The position numbers were made by a program, and so were the translations under genes. The notes beneath the pieces were generated by a model, which ran no database searches, was not told where the DNA came from, and worked only from the letters and a program-made list of their open reading frames with translations. 10,183 nucleotides of DNA from Phycisphaerae bacterium (GTDB lineage: Bacteria > Planctomycetota > Phycisphaerae > UBA1845), in assembly GCA_028277545.1 (NCBI GenBank), contig JANQGB010000897.1:1-10183 (forward strand), read 5' to 3'. Shown one piece after another: positions 7,708 through 10,183 of this stretch (positions within the stretch are counted from its first letter, which is position 1; the number at the start of each line of letters is the position of its first letter).

Positions 7708-9873
7708 GCCTAACTGGGTCTGGCACAAGGCCGCGTATAGCGAACAGCGCTGCGACAGTTCCTCATGCGTGCCCGTGTCGAGGATGCGGCCTTTATCCAT
7801 GACGATAATGCGACTGGCGAAGCGGATGGTACTTAGGCGATGGGCGACGATGAAGGTGGTGCGTCCCTTGGCCAGTTCGGACAGGGAATGCTGGATTTTG
7901 CGCTCGCTCTCGGAATCGATCTGGCTGGTGGCTTCGTCAAAGATGAGAATCGGCGCGTCGCGCAGGATGGCCCGGGCTATGCACAGCCGCTGGCGTTGGC
8001 CACCCGACAGCGTACTGCCGCGCACCCCGATCATCTCGTCGAAGGCGTCAGCCTTCTCGGCAATGAAGTCTTCGGCATGGGCGCGTCTGGCGGCATCCTC
8101 GACGCTCTGCCGATCAGCGTGCCGCACGCCGTAGCCAATATTCTCGGCCACCGTCATGGCGAAAACCACCGGGTCCTGACTCACCAGGCTGATACGCTTA
8201 CGCAGACTTCGCAGGGTAGCGGTGCGGATGTCGGCCCCGTCGAAGAGCACCTGGCCGGCCTGCGGGTCGTGGAACCGCAGCAGCATCTTGGTCAGCGTGG
8301 TCTTCCCGCTGCCATTGGGGCCGACGATGGCCACCGTCTCGCCGGCGGCAATCTTCACGGAGACCTCGTTCAGGGCCGGCTCCGGCGCGTTGGGGTAGGT
8401 GTAGGTGACGCCGCGAAACTCGATGCCCTGCGCCGGCGGCTGAAGCTCAATGGCCCCCTCTTCCAACTCCTCTTCGGCGGGCGCATCGACCACCGAGAAT
8501 ATCCGCCGGGCGCCGGCCGCCGAGCGCATGATCCTCGGGTAGACGTCCGCCACTTTGCGCAGCGGATCGATCAGCATGCCCAGCACCAACACCAGGCCCC
8601 CGAAGTCCTCCAGTCGAATCCGCTGATCGAGCACCCGGGCACCCAGCCACAGGGTCACCCCGGTGATGGCTAACACGCCCAGCACTTCCAGGGTCGGGTG
8701 GAGGATCGCTTCCAGCTTGGCAATCCTGAGTTGATAGCGAAAGGTCTTGCGGTCAATCTGCCAGAGGTGTTTCCGTTCGGTGTGCTCAGCGTTGTAAGCC
8801 TTGACGATTCCGATGGCGTCCAGGGTGGTGGTCAGGGCCCCGATCATCAGGCCGTAGGCCCGCAAGAGCCGCTTGTTGGCCCGGCGGATCTTTCTCCCGA
8901 CGTACCAGAAGATGATGCTCACCGCCGGGGCCACCAGCAACATGGTGAAGGTCATCCTGGCGTCCAGCATAAGGGCGGCCACCAGCAGGAAGATAGCCTT
9001 GATCGGCTCCCGCAGCAGCTTGCCGAACAGAGACATCAGGCCCCGCTGAATCTCCTGGGCATCCTGCACGAAGCGCGAGACTATGTCGGAAGTGTGCTGG
9101 GTGAAGAAATCCATGGGCAAGCGCAGCACCTTGCTGTACAGCATGCGGCGCAGGTCCATGACCGCCCGCAGCACGCCCATGGCGGTGTAGTACTGGGCGA
9201 CGAAGCGGGCCACGTTGCTCAGCACGACGGCCATGATGACGAAACACAGCACGTACACCAAGGTGGTCAGCCGGTCGCCGCGCTCCCGAACCGGCGGTAC
9301 GAATCCGGCGACGTCCGCCAGCCGCCGCCACCGCCACGAAGCGTCGCCAAGCGCAACCGAAACTGTTGCGTCGCCCTCAGGATGTCGCTCCCGGTCTAGA
9401 TAGCGGATGGTCAGGTCGATTGCCGTCGGGCCACGGGCCAGCGTCTCGAGCACCTCCAGCGGTGTGGCATGCTGGCCATCAACCGCAACGATCCCGTCGC
9501 CGGCCCGAAGATCGTGCGCCGCCAGCGGCGACTGAGCATCGACCTCGGCCAACCTAAGCGATTGCTCGCCGCTCAGCGTTTCAAGCGAGCCTCCCAAGTC
9601 GGCTTCGAAGGTCACCCCCAGCCGTTCTTCCGCCACGCTCCGGTAGACCCAGCCGTGGAAGCCCTCGTCCGCCAGCAGGACCTTGAGCACCGGCAGGGCG
9701 CCGAGCACGCTCACCGAGTGCAGGAAGCCGTAGACCACCGACGCAAGCAGCCCCACGGTGATGAAGCGGCGGTGAGGCCAAGCCAATCGAACCATCCGCC
9801 GGAAATCGGGCGAGCGGAGGCTGCCGCGCTTGGCGCGGTGTTTATCCTCAGCGTCGATCAGTGCGGGGTCCAT
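7702..9873 (-). CDS. MsbA-type ABC exporter (fused membrane and ATPase domains) with a PDZ-like loop insert
   Basis: The 723-residue half-transporter should work as a homodimer in the inner membrane. Six membrane helices are expected at about 37-64, 203-228, 285-303, 308-325, 391-412 and 424-445. The C-terminal ATPase domain is intact: Walker A GPNGSGKTT (518-526, K524), Q-loop Q566, signature LSGGQ (622-626), Walker B ILIFDEATS (642-650, E647) and switch H678. The D-loop reads SQID instead of the usual SALD. Related exporters flip lipid A, other lipids or peptides; the substrate here is unknown. Between helices 1 and 2 lies a loop of about 135 residues where MsbA has a short one. Its part at about 104-175 resembles a bacterial PDZ domain (SPLAAHDLRAGDGIVAVDG, 115-133). 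The ATG at 9873 lies 4 nt after the preceding stop with no clear ribosome site, implying coupled translation. At about 720 residues it is longer than the usual 580-600. Confidence 0.93.
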   Translation of the reverse strand: MDPALIDAEDKHRAKRGSLRSPDFRRMVRLAWPHRRFITVGLLASVVYGFLHSVSVLGALPVLKVLLADEGFHGWVYRSVAEERLGVTFEADLGGSLETLSGEQSLRLAEVDAQSPLAAHDLRAGDGIVAVDGQHATPLEVLETLARGPTAIDLTIRYLDRERHPEGDATVSVALGDASWRWRRLADVAGFVPPVRERGDRLTTLVYVLCFVIMAVVLSNVARFVAQYYTAMGVLRAVMDLRRMLYSKVLRLPMDFFTQHTSDIVSRFVQDAQEIQRGLMSLFGKLLREPIKAIFLLVAALMLDARMTFTMLLVAPAVSIIFWYVGRKIRRANKRLLRAYGLMIGALTTTLDAIGIVKAYNAEHTERKHLWQIDRKTFRYQLRIAKLEAILHPTLEVLGVLAITGVTLWLGARVLDQRIRLEDFGGLVLVLGMLIDPLRKVADVYPRIMRSAAGARRIFSVVDAPAEEELEEGAIELQPPAQGIEFRGVTYTYPNAPEPALNEVSVKIAAGETVAIVGPNGSGKTTLTKMLLRFHDPQAGQVLFDGADIRTATLRSLRKRISLVSQDPVVFAMTVAENIGYGVRHADRQSVEDAARRAHAEDFIAEKADAFDEMIGVRGSTLSGGQRQRLCIARAILRDAPILIFDEATSQIDSESERKIQHSLSELAKGRTTFIVAHRLSTIRFASRIIVMDKGRILDTGTHEELSQRCSLYAALCQTQLGE

Positions 9874-9877
9874 CAGG

Positions 9878-10183
9878 CTACGGGTTCTCGGCCGACGGGG
9901 TGGAAGCCCCCTGCGGCTGGGTGGTGGGCGGCGCGGTCTCGAAGAAGCCGTCCGGGAGACTCTCCGGGGCGCTGGTCATGCGCCAGCGGCCGGCTTCCTC
10001 GATCAACACGATGATGACGTCGCGCTCGGGGTCGCGGACGCTGGGATCAAGCTCCACGATGGCCCGCACGGCATACAGAATCTTGCCGTCCGCCGGATTC
10101 AGAACCTGGCGCAGGCCCCGAATCCGCACCTTCTGCACGGATTGCCAGGCCTTGTGGAACTGGTCCCGCGGGAAGGGGTCATC
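9878..10183 (-). CDS. Unrecognised protein, C-terminal part; cotranscribed with the ABC exporter
   Basis: An open frame enters from the right edge and ends at the TAG at 9880-9878, giving at least 101 residues. The GTG at 10138 could serve as a start, but the frame stays open for 15 more codons to the edge (DDPFPRDQFHKAWQSV), so the gene most likely begins outside the window. Alternating hydrophobic strands such as KILYAVRAIVEL and DVIIVLIEEAGRWRM resemble the last strands of an NTF2-like or small lipoprotein beta-sheet, where a GxW(R/K)(M/I) ending is common. This is a fold guess only. The last 20 or so residues are Pro/Thr/Gln-rich (PPTTQP), a flexible tail often seen in planctomycete proteins. 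The stop lies 4 nt before the ABC gene's ATG, so the two share an operon, and a role connected with the exporter or envelope is plausible. Confidence 0.75.
   Translation of the reverse strand, partial: DDPFPRDQFHKAWQSVQKVRIRGLRQVLNPADGKILYAVRAIVELDPSVRDPERDVIIVLIEEAGRWRMTSAPESLPDGFFETAPPTTQPQGASTPSAENP

Noticed and set aside
7840..8673. Plus-strand open frame of 277 codons opposite the ABC ATPase domain
   Set aside because: Antisense to Walker A, LSGGQ and Walker B; His/Gly-rich shadow translation without features.

Overview
The window is GC-rich and densely coded, and it reads as the chromosome of a Gram-negative-type planctomycete, probably Phycisphaerae or a relative. Three things point there. 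An ECF sigma factor of the planctomycete type sits directly upstream of a membrane Ser/Thr kinase with TPR repeats. A secreted HAF-repeat protein ends in a dockerin-like tail with the D-x-D-x-D-G-D-V-D-L pattern common in that class. The last gene has a low-complexity Pro/Thr/Gln tail (TTQP). Lineage is inferred from these protein styles, not from a marker gene.

Layout, left to right. (1) 1-1453, minus strand: a WaaF-like heptosyltransferase overlaps by 4 nt the start of a WaaP/InaA-type lipopolysaccharide kinase that runs off the left edge, giving a small LPS-core operon. (2) 1598-2908, plus strand: NADP-type isocitrate dehydrogenase with its own sigma70-like promoter and Shine-Dalgarno sequence. 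(3) 2909-3003: convergent gap with nested inverted repeats. (4) 6148-3004, minus strand: a two-gene signalling operon, ECF sigma factor then transmembrane kinase-TPR receptor, overlapping by 8 nt and preceded by a good sigma70-like promoter at 6261-6232. (5) 6337-7605, plus strand, divergent from the sigma gene: exported HAF-repeat protein with a dockerin-like C-terminus. (6) 7606-7701: convergent gap ending in a strong hairpin that includes the stop codon of the next gene. (7) 10183-7702, minus strand: the C-terminal part of an unrecognised protein, then 4 nt later an MsbA-type ABC exporter with a PDZ-like insert in its first extracytoplasmic loop.

How the genes may work together: the LPS genes and the ABC exporter both fit envelope assembly, but they lie in separate transcription units. 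The sigma/kinase pair is a likely one-operon signalling module with no recognisable anti-sigma gene beside it. The divergent secreted HAF protein is a candidate output by position only. No RNA genes, mobile elements, CRISPR arrays or long DNA repeats were recognised. The most unusual items are the PDZ-like insert in the exporter and the coupled sigma/kinase architecture.
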